Positions 1 to 12,414 of a stretch of 64,000 nucleotides of DNA are shown piece after piece. The position numbers and the translations under genes were made by a program. Under the pieces are notes generated by a model. The model was not told the DNA's origin. It made no database searches and saw only the letters and a list, made by a program, of their open reading frames with translations. This DNA is from Symsagittifera roscoffensis (taxonomy: Eukaryota > Xenacoelomorpha > Acoela > Convolutidae), in the NCBI RefSeq assembly GCF_963678635.1, contig NC_087070.1, positions 40,799,831 through 40,863,830 on the forward strand, written 5' to 3'. Position 1 is the first letter of the stretch; each line of letters starts with the position of its first letter.

Positions 1-331
1 AATCCAAAAAAACTACTTTATTGCTATAAAACAAAAAAAACCTAGCCAACAAAGTCTATGAACTCACGTAAGCTGAAAGATCGCAACTAACTCGAGTAAC
101 TGAATAAAAACGACTGATTCGTTTTGAAGTACTTCGATAGACAAATCCGCCTTGTGTACCTGATAGACAATTTGCAATTCAGATGTTTGTGCTTCTCTCA
201 GATCAATTCCTTTTTTTAAAATTATTTTCCATGTTTAATCAGAAGGTCAAAAGTATCATAGTAAATCAGATCAAAAAAATCAGGCTGTGAACCGTTGTTA
301 CGGATCTGGCAACAACTAAGCAAGAACCGAC
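1..331. other. Unassigned left flank
   Basis: AT-rich sequence with no convincing reading frame. It lies outside the older minus-strand LTR that starts at 332, so it may be flanking DNA or another diverged element. I see nothing else in it. Confidence 0.4.
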
Positions 332-1303
332 TGTAACAGTCGCCTACTTAAGTCACATATTGGGTTAAAGAAAAATAGGCCCTATAACCATTGGCTCAAG
401 AGTCAGGGACACTATCTCTTGTGTTTTTCTACCTCAAGCGGTCGGAACCAAGACGTCAACGTCGCTCGAAACTATGGGAAGAATCTTATGCGACTCCACA
501 CGTGCCTCACCTCAATAGCCAAAGAGAACACTTTCCCATGCCTTTACAGAAGTTTGCAGCAGATTTGGTAGTTAACCGCTTAGAGGCCACTACCAAAATA
601 CCACCCCCACTCTAGAAAATAAGAATGCCCCCATACTTAGGTCTCAAAATACCTTAACTACACGAACGCGTTAAAAACAGGGTCGGGACCTTACGTATAG
701 TTACTTTTTATTAGACAGTGGACCTTTGATCCATTTCAGATGGATCAAACTAAAAACTCTCCCTAACTCAACATAACAAAATAAAACACACTCAAGAAAA
801 TTAAATTTGGTACTCACATACCGACATGACCTCTAGAATCGATTAACAAAACTATAAAGCAACTCTAGAATTGATGGGTAATTAAGTTTAACTCGAGAAG
901 TTTGTAATAAATTAGTTTTAGCTCAAGAAGTAAGCTTTGGGTCTGGACCATTGGGAAACTTCTGTTGTCCACCTTTCTACCGAAGGTTCACTCTAGTCCA
1001 CTTGAATTTTACTCTCCTTTCACTCGCGATCATTTTCTGTCTCCTGCCGCGAATACAACTGCTCTACTCTCGTTAGAATTAATTATCGAAAATTGCGAAA
1101 AGCAAATTCCCGCTGCTATTTTTGACTAATTTCCCGCGCTTGTAGTTCGAACCTTCTGATCTTATTTTACTGATATTTTCAGTGGTCGCGAGAAATTTGA
1201 GCATGACATGCTCAACTCGAGTTTTTGAAAACTGCATTTCACCCCAAAATCAAGAATAACGTTTTTCTCAGGGTCAAACTTCCAAAGATTATCGAGTGGC
1301 ACA
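332..1303 (-). repeat. Older, diverged minus-strand LTR (3' LTR of the host relic)
   Basis: This is the reverse complement of the 917-bp LTR seen at 1440, 6456, 11472 and 33504, but clearly diverged. On the plus strand it runs from TGTAAC to GGCACA, the complements of the LTR termini. It carries a foreign patch at 446-565: 89 bp identical to 35139-35227 (ORF3 sequence), then a piece of the 3' UTR. With 1304-1439 and 34421-36239 it belongs to one older element that the young array interrupted. Confidence 0.75.
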
Positions 1304-1439
1304 TACTCCCCGGACTAACGATCGATGTCCTCATCGCGCGTCGTCGTCTGTCAGTGAGCCCCCAGAATAATGAGTGCGACTCAAGATACAGTGCCAGTGG
1401 TCATTTACAGAAGTTTGCAGCAGATTTGACTTTATCTAC
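1304..1439 (-). repeat. 3' UTR piece of the older minus-strand element
   Basis: Reverse complement of the element's 3' UTR just upstream of its LTR (compare 33367-33503). It stops at TCTAC, where the young array begins with TGTGCC. The missing continuation is at 34421, so this is the left side of the insertion site. Confidence 0.7.
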
Positions 1440-2356
1440 TGTGCCAGTCGGTCATATTTGGAAGTTTGACCTTGAGAGGAGCAAAAAACACTTGATTTTG
1501 GAGTGAAATTTAATTTTTTAAAATTTCGAATGGAACCTGTCATGCACGATTTTCTCGCGAGAACTGAAAATCAGAAAAAGAAGTTAGAACAATTTCAGAA
1601 CAATTGAGTCGCACACGCGGGAAAGTTGTAAGAAAAAGCAGTAGGAAATTGCTATTCGCAATTTCCATCACTATAATAATCGAGAGTAGAGCTGTCCCAT
1701 CTGTGACAGAGACGAGAGCATTCCCACGAATTGGATTATAGCGACTGGAGTGTTATTCGGAACTGGACTAGAGTGAACCTTCGGTGGAAAGGTGGACAAC
1801 TTGAGTGTCCTAATAGTTCACAAGAAAACTATTGTCTAGAGTATAAACTCGTTCTCATTGTTAAAACTATAAAACATTAGACTCATTTAGTTACGTTATT
1901 TAATTCTTGAGTTAACTACCGACTGGATTATTTCCCACTTCTTGAGCGTGCTACTATGTGAGTACAAATTTGAATTCCTAGAGTGTGTTTTATGATTGTT
2001 ATGTTGAGGTAAGGCGAGTTTTAGGTTGATCCATCTGAAATGGATCAAAGTTCCACTGTCTAATAAAAAAGCAACTTAACGGATTGTTCCAACCCGGTTT
2101 TTAACGGCGTTCATGTATTTTGGGTATCTAGAGACCTAAGTATGGGGACGTTTCTAATTCTAGAGTGGGGGGATATTTTAGTAGTAGCCTTTAAGCTGTA
2201 ACGGGTCGTAGTCTCATGTCACAAACGAACCGAACTGGCTCCGACCGTTCTTGAGGCAGAAAAACACAAGAGATAGTGTCCCTGACCCTTGAGCCAGTGG
2301 TTATAGGGCCTATTTTTCTTAAGCCTCATATGTGACTGCAGTAGACGAATGTTACA
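1440..2356 (+). repeat. LTR a (917 bp), left end of the array
   Basis: Begins TGTGCCAG and ends GTTACA, the usual TG...CA form. It is repeated at 6456, 11472 and 33504. The left boundary is sharp because the preceding bases belong to the older inverted element. Several diverged minus-strand copies to the right also stop exactly at the complement of TGTGCCAGTC, which supports this as the true LTR edge. Confidence 0.85.
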
Positions 2357-2853
2357 TAGTGTTTTTATGGCGCTCCTGGGTGTTTACGACATCAAGACTA
2401 CGGAGTCGAACCCACTTGAGACAGCTTCGGGCTGAATGCCCATTCTAGAGTACCGGCGGTACGGTTCGACAGGAACGTGCAAACCTTCCGGTTGTACCGT
2501 GATAGCTTTTTAAGAAAACTCGAGAAAATTTCCTGGTACGCTCTCCGAACGAGGCTTAGCTAACCGAGTAAAGGGGGGCAACTAGGGGGACAAAAACACG
2601 AGCAAAAAGACAAAAAGCAAAACAAAAACCAAAAAAGAATAGAAAAAGGAACAAAAACCATAAAACGAAAAAAGACAGTGACTTTGACACCAGATTAGTT
2701 GGATCAAACCTTTATATTAATTAAATAGTATACCCATACTGTTTTACAAGTTCGATCGTTTCGATCAACCTAGCAATTTAAACCAGTAAACTGAATAAAG
2801 TGCCCGAAGTGGGGCGTTGTCAAGGGTTTTCAGATAGCTTGGAACTTAGCTGG

Positions 2854-3063
2854 ACCAATAGGAGACTTGACTGGAAGAGGTGACCAGCCGAGTGGAAAAG
2901 TGGTTCAGGGACACTTGAGTTGAACCAATAGGAGACTTAACTGGAAGAGGTGACCAGCCGAGTGGGAAAGTGGTTCAGGGACACTTGAGCTGAACCAATA
3001 GGAGACTGGACTGGAACAGGTGACCAGTCGAGTGGGAAAGCAGCCAAGAAGGATTTGGCAATT
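2854..3063 (+). repeat. 70-bp tandem repeat, three units (copy 1 leader)
   Basis: Units start at 2854, 2924 and 2994 with ACCAATAGGAGACT. Each of the first two contains GGGACACTTGAG near its end. The same triplicate recurs at 7870 and 12886. Confidence 0.85.
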
Positions 3064-3876
3064 CTCGAGTTCTCAAGTTGGGCAGAACGGGTATCGTTAG
3101 AATCCACATTACATTATAGGAGATAAGTGTAAAATTGGATAAGCGAAATCCCCCAGTTTTGAGGAACGTTTTTACTTGAGCAGGCCTGGAAACAGGTCTA
3201 CGGTTTTCTCTTGAGAGGTTTAGCACCCGGCGCTTAAAGTAATTTTTAGGCTTAAGAAGGGGGGCTAGAAAGGGGGGAGGTTAGAAGGGGGACTGGTTAG
3301 GCTAAAGGTGAGCGGTTGCAAATTGTAAAAAGGGAGAAACTAGAGTAACTAATTAATCGACATCGTTGACTTAGTTACATTAGCCATAACACGCGTTGGT
3401 GATAATAGGTGAATATCCAAAATTCAACTCGAGTTAAGACTGGTACGCTGGTTGGTTTGGTAGGGGGGACCGGACATAGACAGCTTTTGTGATACCCCAT
3501 AAGATCAATAGTGGGGGGAGGAAAACGCGTGGCAATTAGGTACCAGACATATTTTTTAGACGAAAGGTAGACATTGGTCACCTTTGAATTTCAGGTGGGC
3601 TCATTTTTCTGTTTTTATTATTTTTCTTACTTAGATTTTTGTTGCATTTTAGTGAGGATTGGTGTTTGGTTTTATACGAACAGGTGATCACAAGATACCT
3701 GCGCACCTACATTGAAACAGAAACAACCAAAAAGAAGAGGGGGGTCAGCATTTGGCTTTTAAGAGAGGGTTTTTGGGAAAATTTTACTAGAGCTTGAGTG
3801 GTGGTACAAGGTACGGTGATTCAAGAAGACCCTACAACGAGGAAGACACTCCGTGACGAGTATTGGGACAAGACCG

Positions 3877-4617
3877 AAGAAGTCTTGGGACAGAGCAGTC
3901 TTGGGACAGTGGTCTTGGGACAGGGTCTTGGGACAGTGGTCTTGGGACAGGGTCTTGGGACAGTGGTCTTGGGACAGGGTCTTGGGACAGTGGTCTTGGG
4001 ACAGGGTCTTGGGACAGTGGTCTTGGGACAGGGTCTTGGGACAGTGGTCTTGGGACAGTGGTCTTGGGACGGGGTCTTGGGACAGGGTCTTGGGACAGTG
4101 GTCTTGGGACAGGGTCTTGGGACAGTGGTCTTGGGACAGTGGTCTTGGGACAGGGTCTTGGGACAGGGTCTTGGGACAGGGTCTTGGGACAGTGGTCTTG
4201 GGACAGGGTCTTGGGACACTAGTCTTGGGACACTAGTCTTGGGACACCAGCCTTGGGACACTGGTCTTGGGACACTACTCTTGGGACACTACCCTTGGGA
4301 CACTAGTCTTGGGACAGTAGTCTTGGGACACTAGCCTTGGGACACTAGTCTTGGGACAATAGTCTTGGGACACTAGCCTTGGGACACTGGTCTTGGGACA
4401 CTACCCTTGGGACACTAGTCTTGGGACAGTAGTCTTGGGACACTAGCCTTGGGACACTAGTCTTGGGACAGTGGTCTTGGGACACTAGTCTTGGGACAGT
4501 AGTCTTGGAACAGTGGTCTTGGGACACTAGTCTTGGGACAGTAGTCTTGGAACAGTGGCCTTGGTACAAGGGTCTTAGGACACTAGCGGAGAGTACTGTG
4601 ATAGTGACGAATAGTCT
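3877..4617 (+). repeat. 14-bp satellite, copy 1 leader
   Basis: About fifty tandem units of the type GTCTTGGGACAGTG. The first half alternates AGTG and AGGG endings and the second half favours ACTA/AGTA endings. Because 14 is not a multiple of three, each reading frame cycles through a 14-residue peptide and stays open. The long frames on both strands are therefore a by-product of the repeat. Confidence 0.9.
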
Positions 4618-4881
4618 TGGGACGGTATAAAAATTGAAGTAGAATTACAACAAGTGTGTCTTAAGACAAAATAAGACAAATCGAAATAGGTACGGTTGAG
4701 ACCACATTAAGGGAAATCTTTCAAAGGTTTTAGAAAGAGAGCTACAACAAGGTTTTTAACACGTTGTACAAAATTTGTTACCACAAAAAAAATTTTTTTT
4801 TGTTTTATTATTTTTCTTATTCTTAGAATAGAATCGTGTATATAATAAAATTGTAAATAAAAGCAGTTGTAAATAGAAATA

Positions 4882-6189
4882 ATGAGGCGGAGTAGGGTAC
4901 CGGTGCTCGAAAAAAGGTCAAGTGGATCAAACACGAAATATAATTCATCGCTGCGCAGAACGACATCAACAGGCCCAAAGATAACAAAGAAGAACTTTTC
5001 AGTTAACATGGTCAGTACGAGGAGTGGCACCGAGAGCAAGACACGAGAAGATGTGGGGGAAAAACAGGTGGAGCCCACAATCGAAATCGACCTAGAGACA
5101 CCAGACCAGAGCGTAGATGAAGTGGAGAAGAGGACAACGGAATCCACACCGATGCCCCACGTGGAAGACCAAAGTCCAAAAACCGTGGAGTTTTCACGAA
5201 TAGACGCATTGGAAGACACAACAGGCAATACCCGAGAGACTGTGAAAAACGACTCTCAAGTGAAAAAGACATCCTTCACAGAGAAGTTTGCAATAATGGT
5301 CGGACTCAAATCGAAAGAAAACGTGACTGAAGAACCAAAAACAGAAAGAGCACGAACATTTGGTACAGTGAGCACGAAAGCGACAGAAGCCGGCCAGAAT
5401 GAGGAACAAGCTAAAGCAGAGGCTACGGCCGAAGAGAAACCGACGGCTGACCATGAAGAGACTACCATTGAGCTGGGCGACTTGTTGGCGAAATTAAATC
5501 AGATCGACAAAAGACTTAAGAACAGTGAAGAAGACAGAGAGGTGATAAAAAAGGAGATAAGATACAACAAGCACGAGTATCTAGACAGTTATTTTAACCT
5601 AGCTAAGGCAACAGAGGAGAGACTCAAGGAAATGTCAGATAAGGTAGAAGCCACCAATGAAGAACGAGAAAAGAACATCAAAACAGACATGCAACAGTTG
5701 AAGAACCGATATGATGATGTCAACAGCCAATTAGGGAGCCTGGAAAGGAGAATGGACACAATGAGCAAGAGTCAAGCCGAGAGTTCGTGTGCAATACAGG
5801 CGAAGTTGGATGCAATCTTGAGAGGTTCTACTCCACAAGAAAGACCGGCAGCGGATCGTACGCAAGGCACCAGAGTTGACTTTGTAGAACCACAAAGGAA
5901 CAAACGGCAATCGACACCGTTGCCCTTAACCAGGGATGCGATAAGCATAGCACCAACAGCTGCGAAAACAATAATGAAGAATGGAACGTCGAATACAACG
6001 ACTGGTCCGGGAGATGCAACAGCTAACAGCAACACAGGACCAGATGCTATGACATGGGCCAGCACTTGGGAGATGATGAACAGGACTCTAGAGGCCTTCG
6101 CCACGAGGAACACTGACTCGAGCGACAGGAGAGTTACTAATATGCTATATTTATTATATAAATCGAAATGCTGCATGACAATTTCCTGA
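4882..6189 (+). pseudogene. Truncated gag, copy 1
   Basis: Identical in layout to the first ~417 codons of the full gag at 14914. It holds the basic N-terminus, the MVSTRSG segment and the coiled-coil region rich in K, E and R. At 6133 the frame runs into 3' UTR sequence and stops after 18 unrelated residues. The capsid-like domain, zinc knuckles and all of Pol are gone. Any product would be an N-terminal Gag coiled-coil fragment. It could in principle interfere with or be packaged by full-length Gag, but that is inference. Confidence 0.8.
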
Positions 6190-6455
6190 TTGAATAGGAC
6201 AAAAGAGATTTTAAAATGATTGGCTTGAAAAGCGAAAATTCAAGGGTGCAGCTGTATGCAGATTTTGGTTGCTGTTTAGCAATAGTGTGAAAATTTTAAT
6301 TGGCTGTGAATTTTGGGGTGTAGATAAGCTTAAATCTGCTGCAAACTTCTGTAAATGACCACTGGCACTGTATCTTGAGCAACACTCGGTTTTTCTGGGA
6401 CTCACTGGCAGAAGACAGCGCGCGATGAGGACATCGATCTCGAGTCCGGGGAGTA
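6133..6455 (+). repeat. 3' UTR segment fused to truncated gag (copy 1)
   Basis: Matches 33181-33503 downstream of ORF3 in the full element. The junction GAGA|GTTACTAATA marks the internal deletion and recurs at 11148/11149. The segment ends in GGGGAGTA, a short purine-rich stretch directly before the LTR. Confidence 0.8.
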
Positions 6456-7372
6456 TGTGCCAGTCGGTCATATTTGGAAGTTTGACCTTGAGAGGAGCAA
6501 AAAACACTTGATTTTGGAGTGAAATTTAATTTTTTAAAATTTCGAATGGAACCTGTCATGCACGATTTTCTCGCGAGAACTGAAAATCAGAAAAAGAAGT
6601 TAGAACAATTTCAGAACAATTGAGTCGCACACGCGGGAAAGTTGTAAGAAAAAGCAGTAGGAAATTGCTATTCGCAATTTCCATCACTATAATAATCGAG
6701 AGTAGAGCTGTCCCATCTGTGACAGAGACGAGAGCATTCCCACGAATTGGATTATAGCGACTGGAGTGTTATTCGGAACTGGACTAGAGTGAACCTTCGG
6801 TGGAAAGGTGGACAACTTGAGTGTCCTAATAGTTCACAAGAAAACTATTGTCTAGAGTATAAACTCGTTCTCATTGTTAAAACTATAAAACATTAGACTC
6901 ATTTAGTTACGTTATTTAATTCTTGAGTTAACTACCGACTGGATTATTTCCCACTTCTTGAGCGTGCTACTATGTGAGTACAAATTTAAATTCCTAGAGT
7001 GTGTTTTATGATTGTTATGTTGAGGTAAGGCGAGTTTTAGGTTGATCCATCTGAAATGGATCAAAGTTCCACTGTCTAATAAAAAAGCAACTTAACGGAT
7101 TGTTCCAACCCGGTTTTTAACGGCGTTCATGTATTTTGGGTATCTAGAGACCTAAGTATGGGGACGTTTCTAATTCTAGAGTGGGGGGATATTTTAGTAG
7201 TAGCCTTTAAGCTGTAACGGGTCGTAGTCTCATGTCACAAACGAACCGAACTGGCTCCGACCGTTCTTGAGGCAGAAAAACACAAGAGATAGTGTCCCTG
7301 ACCCTTGAGCCAGTGGTTATAGGGCCTATTTTTCTTAAGCCTCATATGTGACTGCAGTAGACGAATGTTACA
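6456..7372 (+). repeat. LTR b (917 bp)
   Basis: TGTGCCAG...GTTACA, the same as LTR a apart from rare substitutions. It is shared between truncated copies 1 and 2. Confidence 0.85.
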
Positions 7373-7869
7373 TAGTGTTTTTATGGCGCTCCTGGGTGTT
7401 TACGACATCAAGACTACGGAGTCGAACCCACTTGAGACAGCTTCGGGCTGAATGCCCATTCTAGAGTACCGGCGGTACGGTTCGACAGGAACGTGCAAAC
7501 CTTCCGGTTGTACCGTGATAGCTTTTTAAGAAAACTCGAGAAAATTTCCTGGTACGCTCTCCGAACGAGGCTTAGCTAACCGAGTAAAGGGGGGCAACTA
7601 GGGGGACAAAAACACGAGCAAAAAGACAAAAAGCAAAACAAAAACCAAAAAAGAATAGAAAAAGGAACAAAAACCATAAAACGAAAATAGACAGTGACTT
7701 TGACACCAGATTAGTTGGATCAAACCTTTATATTAATTAAATAGTATACCCATACTGTTTTACAAGTTCGATCGTTTCGATCAACCTAGCAATTTAAACC
7801 AGTAAACTGAATAAAGTGCCCGAAGTGGGGCGTTGTCAAGGGTTTTCAGATAGCTTGGAACTTAGCTGG

Positions 7870-8079
7870 ACCAATAGGAGACTTGACTGGAAGAGGTGAC
7901 CAGCCGAGTGGAAAAGTGGTTCAGGGACACTTGAGCTGAACCAATAGGAGACTTGACTGGAAGAGGTGACCAGCCGAGTGGGAAAGTGGTTCAGGGACAC
8001 TTGAGCTGAACCAATAGGAGACTGGACTGGAACAGGTGACCAGTCGAGTGGGAAAGCAGCCAAGAAGGATTTGGCAATT
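7870..8079 (+). repeat. 70-bp tandem repeat, three units (copy 2 leader)
   Basis: Same triplicate as at 2854, shifted by 5016 bp. Confidence 0.85.
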
Positions 8080-8892
8080 CTCGAGTTCTCAAGTTGGGCA
8101 GAACGGGTATCGTTAGAATCCACATTACATTATAGGAGATAAGTGTAAAATTGGATAAGCGAAATCCCCCAGTTTTGAGGAACGTTTTTACTTGAGCAGG
8201 CCTGGAAACAGGTCTACGGTTTTCTCTTGAGAGGTTTAGCACCCGGCGCTTAAAGTAATTTTTAGGCTTAAGAAGGGGGGCTAGAAAGGGGGGAGGTTAG
8301 AAGGGGGACTGGTTAGGCTAGAGGTGAGCGGTTGCAAATTGTAAAAAGGGAGAAACTAGAGTAACTAATTAATCGACATCGTTGACTTAGTTACATTAGC
8401 CATAACACGCGTTGGTGATAATAGGTGAATATCCAAAATTCAACTCGAGTTAAGACTGGTACGCTGGTTGGTTTGGTAGGGGGGACCGGACATAGACAGC
8501 TTTTGTGATACCCCATAAGATCACTAGTGGGGGGAGGAAAACGCGTGGCAATTAGGTACCAGACATATTTTTTAGACGAAAGGTAGACATTGGTCACCTT
8601 TGAATTTCAGGTCGGCTCATTTTTCTGTTTTTATTATTTTTCTTACTTAGATTTTTGTTGCATTTTAGTGAGGATTGGTGTTTGGTTTTATACGAACAGG
8701 TGATCACAAGATACCTGCGCACCTACATTGAAACAGAAACAACCAAAAAGAAGAGGGGGGTCAGCATTTGGCTTTTAAGAGAGGGTTTTTGGGAAAATTT
8801 TACTAGAGCTTGAGTGGTGGTACAAGGTACGGTGATTCAAGAAGACCCTACAACGAGGAAGACACTCCGTGACGAGTATTGGGACAAGACCG

Positions 8893-9633
8893 AAGAAGTC
8901 TTGGGACAGAGCAGTCTTGGGACAGTGGTCTTGGGACAGGGTCTTGGGACAGTGGTCTTGGGACAGGGTCTTGGGACAGTGGTCTTGGGACAGGGTCTTG
9001 GGACAGTGGTCTTGGGACAGGGTCTTGGGACAGTGGTCTTGGGACAGGGTCTTGGGACAGTGGTCTTGGGACAGTGGTCTTGGGACGGGGTCTTGGGACA
9101 GGGTCTTGGGACAGTGGTCTTGGGACAGGGTCTTGGGACAGTGGTCTTGGGACAGTGGTCTTGGGACAGGGTCTTGGGACAGGGTCTTGGGACAGGGTCT
9201 TGGGACAGTGGTCTTGGGACAGGGTCTTGGGACACTAGTCTTGGGACACTAGTCTTGGGACACCAGCCTTGGGACACTGGTCTTGGGACACTACTCTTGG
9301 GACACTACCCTTGGGACACTAGTCTTGGGACAGTAGTCTTGGGACACTAGCCTTGGGACACTAGTCTTGGGACAATAGTCTTGGGACACTAGCCTTGGGA
9401 CACTGGTCTTGGGACACTACCCTTGGGACACTAGTCTTGGGACAGTAGTCTTGGGACACTAGCCTTGGGACACTAGTCTTGGGACAGTGGTCTTGGGACA
9501 CTAGTCTTGGGACAGTAGTCTTGGAACAGTGGTCTTGGGACACTAGTCTTGGGACAGTAGTCTTGGAACAGTGGCCTTGGTACAAGGGTCTTAGGACACT
9601 AGCGGAGAGTACTGTGATAGTGACGAATAGTCT
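8893..9633 (+). repeat. 14-bp satellite, copy 2 leader
   Basis: Same array of GTCTTGGGACAGTG-type units as at 3877, with the same order of variant units. The copies were therefore duplicated as blocks rather than expanded separately. Confidence 0.9.
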
Positions 9634-9897
9634 TGGGACGGTATAAAAATTGAAGTAGAATTACAACAAGTGTGTCTTAAGACAAAATAAGACAAATCGA
9701 AATAGGTACGGTTGAGACCACATTAAGGGAAATCTTTCAAAGGTTTTAGAAAGAGAGCTACAACAAGGTTTTTAACACGTTGTACAAAATTTGTTACCAC
9801 AAAAAAAATTTTTTTTTGTTTTATTATTTTTCTTATTCTTAGAATAGAATCGTGTATATAATAAAATTGTAAATAAAAGCAGTTGTAAATAGAAATA

Positions 9898-11205
9898 ATG
9901 AGGCGGAGTAGGGTACCGGTGCTCGAAAAAAGGTCAAGTGGATCAAACACGAAATATAATTCATCGCTGCGCAGAACGACATCAACAGGCCCAAAGATAA
10001 CAAAGAAGAACTTTTCAGTTAACATGGTCAGTACGAGGAGTGGCACCGAGAGCAAGACACGAGAAGATGTGGGGGAAAAACAGGTGGAGCCCACAATCGA
10101 AATCGACCTAGAGACACCAGACCAGAGCGTAGATGAAGTGGAGAAGAGGACAACGGAATCCACACCGATGCCCCACGTGGAAGACCAAAGTCCAAAAACC
10201 GTGGAGTTTTCACGAATAGACGCATTGGAAGACACAACAGGCAATACCCGAGAGACTGTGAAAAACGACTCTCAAGTGAAAAAGACATCCTTCACAGAGA
10301 AGTTTGCAATAATGGTCGGACTCAAATCGAAAGAAAACGTGACTGAAGAACCAAAAACAGAAAGAGCACGAACATTTGGTACAGTGAGCACGAAAGCGAC
10401 AGAAGCCGGCCAGAATGAGGAACAAGCTAAAGCAGAGGCTACGGCCGAAGAGAAACCGACGGCTGACCATGAAGAGACTACCATTGAGCTGGGCGACTTG
10501 TTGGCGAAATTAAATCAGATCGACAAAAGACTTAAGAACAGTGAAGAAGACAGAGAGGTGATAAAAAAGGAGATAAGATACAACAAGCACGAGTATCTAG
10601 ACAGTTATTTTAACCTAGCTAAGGCAACAGAGGAGAGACTCAAGGAAATGTCAGATAAGGTAGAAGCCACCAATGAAGAACGAGAAAAGAACATCAAAAC
10701 AGACATGCAACAGTTGAAGAACCGATATGATGATGTCAACAGCCAATTAGGGAGCCTGGAAAGGAGAATGGACACAATGAGCAAGAGTCAAGCCGAGAGT
10801 TCGTGTGCAATACAGGCGAAGTTGGATGCAATCTTGAGAGGTTCTACTCCACAAGAAAGACCGGCAGCGGATCGTACGCAAGGCACCAGAGTTGACTTTG
10901 TAGAACCACAAAGGAACAAACGGCAATCGACACCGTTGCCCTTAACCAGGGATGCGATAAGCATAGCACCAACAGCTGCGAAAACAATAATGAAGAATGG
11001 AACGTCGAATACAACGACTGGTCCGGGAGATGCAACAGCTAACAGCAACACAGGACCAGATGCTATGACATGGGCCAGCACTTGGGAGATGATGAACAGG
11101 ACTCTAGAGGCCTTCGCCACGAGGAACACTGACTCGAGCGACAGGAGAGTTACTAATATGCTATATTTATTATATAAATCGAAATGCTGCATGACAATTT
11201 CCTGA
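9898..11205 (+). pseudogene. Truncated gag, copy 2
   Basis: Encodes the same 435 residues as the frame at 4882, with the same deletion junction and the same 18 read-through residues. The capsid, nucleocapsid and Pol parts are missing. Complete identity of the two truncated products points to a recent duplication of the deleted unit. Confidence 0.8.
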
Positions 11206-11471
11206 TTGAATAGGACAAAAGAGATTTTAAAATGATTGGCTTGAAAAGCGAAAATTCAAGGGTGCAGCTGTATGCAGATTTTGGTTGCTGTTTAGCAATA
11301 GTGTGAAAATTTTAATTGGCTGTGAATTTTGGGGTGTAGATAAGCTTAAATCTGCTGCAAACTTCTGTAAATGACCACTGGCACTGTATCTTGAGCAACA
11401 CTCGGTTTTTCTGGGACTCACTGGCAGAAGACAGCGCGCGATGAGGACATCGATCTCGAGTCCGGGGAGTA
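11149..11471 (+). repeat. 3' UTR segment fused to truncated gag (copy 2)
   Basis: Second instance of the 6133-6455 segment, immediately followed by the 5' LTR of the full-length element. Confidence 0.8.
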
Positions 11472-12388
11472 TGTGCCAGTCGGTCATATTTGGAAGTTTG
11501 ACCTTGAGAGGAGCAAAAAACACTTGATTTTGGAGTGAAATTTAATTTTTTAAAATTTCGAATGGAACCTGTCATGCACGATTTTCTCGCGAGAACTGAA
11601 AATCAGAAAAAGAAGTTAGAACAATTTCAGAACAATTGAGTCGCACACGCGGGAAAGTTGTAAGAAAAAGCAGTAGGAAATTGCTATTCGCAATTTCCAT
11701 CACTATAATAATCGAGAGTAGAGCTGTCCCATCTGTGACAGAGACGAGAGCATTCCCACGAATTGGATTATAGCGACTGGAGTGTTATTCGGAACTGGAC
11801 TAGAGTGAACCTTCGGTGGAAAGGTGGACAACTTGAGTGTCCTAATAGTTCACAAGAAAACTATTGTCTAGAGTATAAACTCGTTCTCATTGTTAAAACT
11901 ATAAAACATTAGACTCATTTAGTTACGTTATTTAATTCTTGAGTTAACTACCGACTGGATTATTTCCCACTTCTTGAGCGTGCTACTATGTGAGTACAAA
12001 TTTAAATTCCTAGAGTGTGTTTTATGATTGTTATGTTGAGGTAAGGCGAGTTTTAGGTTGATCCATCTGAAATGGATCAAAGTTCCACTGTCTAATAAAA
12101 AAGCAACTTAACGGATTGTTCCAACCCGGTTTTTAACGGCGTTCATGTATTTTGGGTATCTAGAGACCTAAGTATGGGGACGTTTCTAATTCTAGAGTGG
12201 GGGGATATTTTAGTAGTAGCCTTTAAGCTGTAACGGGTCGTAGTCTCATGTCACAAACGAACCGAACTGGCTCCGACCGTTCTTGAGGCAGAAAAACACA
12301 AGAGATAGTGTCCCTGACCCTTGAGCCAGTGGTTATAGGGCCTATTTTTCTTAAGCCTCATATGTGACTGCAGTAGACGAATGTTACA
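11472..12388 (+). repeat. LTR c, 5' LTR of the full-length element
   Basis: 917 bp, TGTGCCAG to GTTACA, paired with 33504-34420. It is preceded by 3' UTR of truncated copy 2 and not by host DNA, so it carries no target duplication of its own. Confidence 0.85.
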
Positions 12389-12399
12389 TAGTGTTTTTA

Positions 12400-12414
12400 T
12401 GGCGCTCCTGGGTG
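12400..12414 (+). promoter_or_regulatory. Candidate primer-binding site
   Basis: TGGCGCTCCTGGGTG lies 11 bases after the 5' LTR and starts with the TGG expected to pair with a tRNA CCA end. I cannot match the rest to a particular tRNA, so this is a positional guess. The same sequence follows LTR a and LTR b. Confidence 0.3.

Larger units (their letters stand above)
2357..4881 (+). other. Leader of truncated copy 1
   Basis: About 2.5 kb of non-coding leader between LTR and gag. It includes the 70-bp triplicate (2854-3063), a 14-bp satellite (3877-4617) and a TATAAAA at 4626. Apparent reading frames here come from the 14-bp satellite and from chance; I do not call them genes. Confidence 0.7.
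7373..9897 (+). other. Leader of truncated copy 2
   Basis: Same layout as 2357-4881: 70-bp triplicate at 7870-8079, 14-bp satellite at 8893-9633, TATAAAA at 9642. Single-base differences from copy 1 are visible, for example GGCTAGAGG against GGCTAAAGG, so it is not simply the same sequence entered twice. Confidence 0.7.

Noticed and set aside
3798-4569. Long open frames on both strands with VVLGQGLGT-type or CPKTTVPRP-type repeats (also at 8814 and 13830)
   Set aside because: They arise from the 14-bp satellite, which stays open in every frame; there is no supporting start context or domain.
3877-4617. A CRISPR array
   Set aside because: Units are contiguous 14-mers with no spacers, in an animal genome.
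4707-5272. Minus-strand frames opposite gag (and at 9723, 14739, 15804)
   Set aside because: Shadows of the gag coding strand with no domains.
6133-7372. Taking the LTR as 1241 bp starting at TGTTACTAATATG
   Set aside because: The left end of the array and several diverged copies start at TGTGCCAGTC. The extra ~323 bp is 3' UTR that appears in the short copies only because of the deletion junction.
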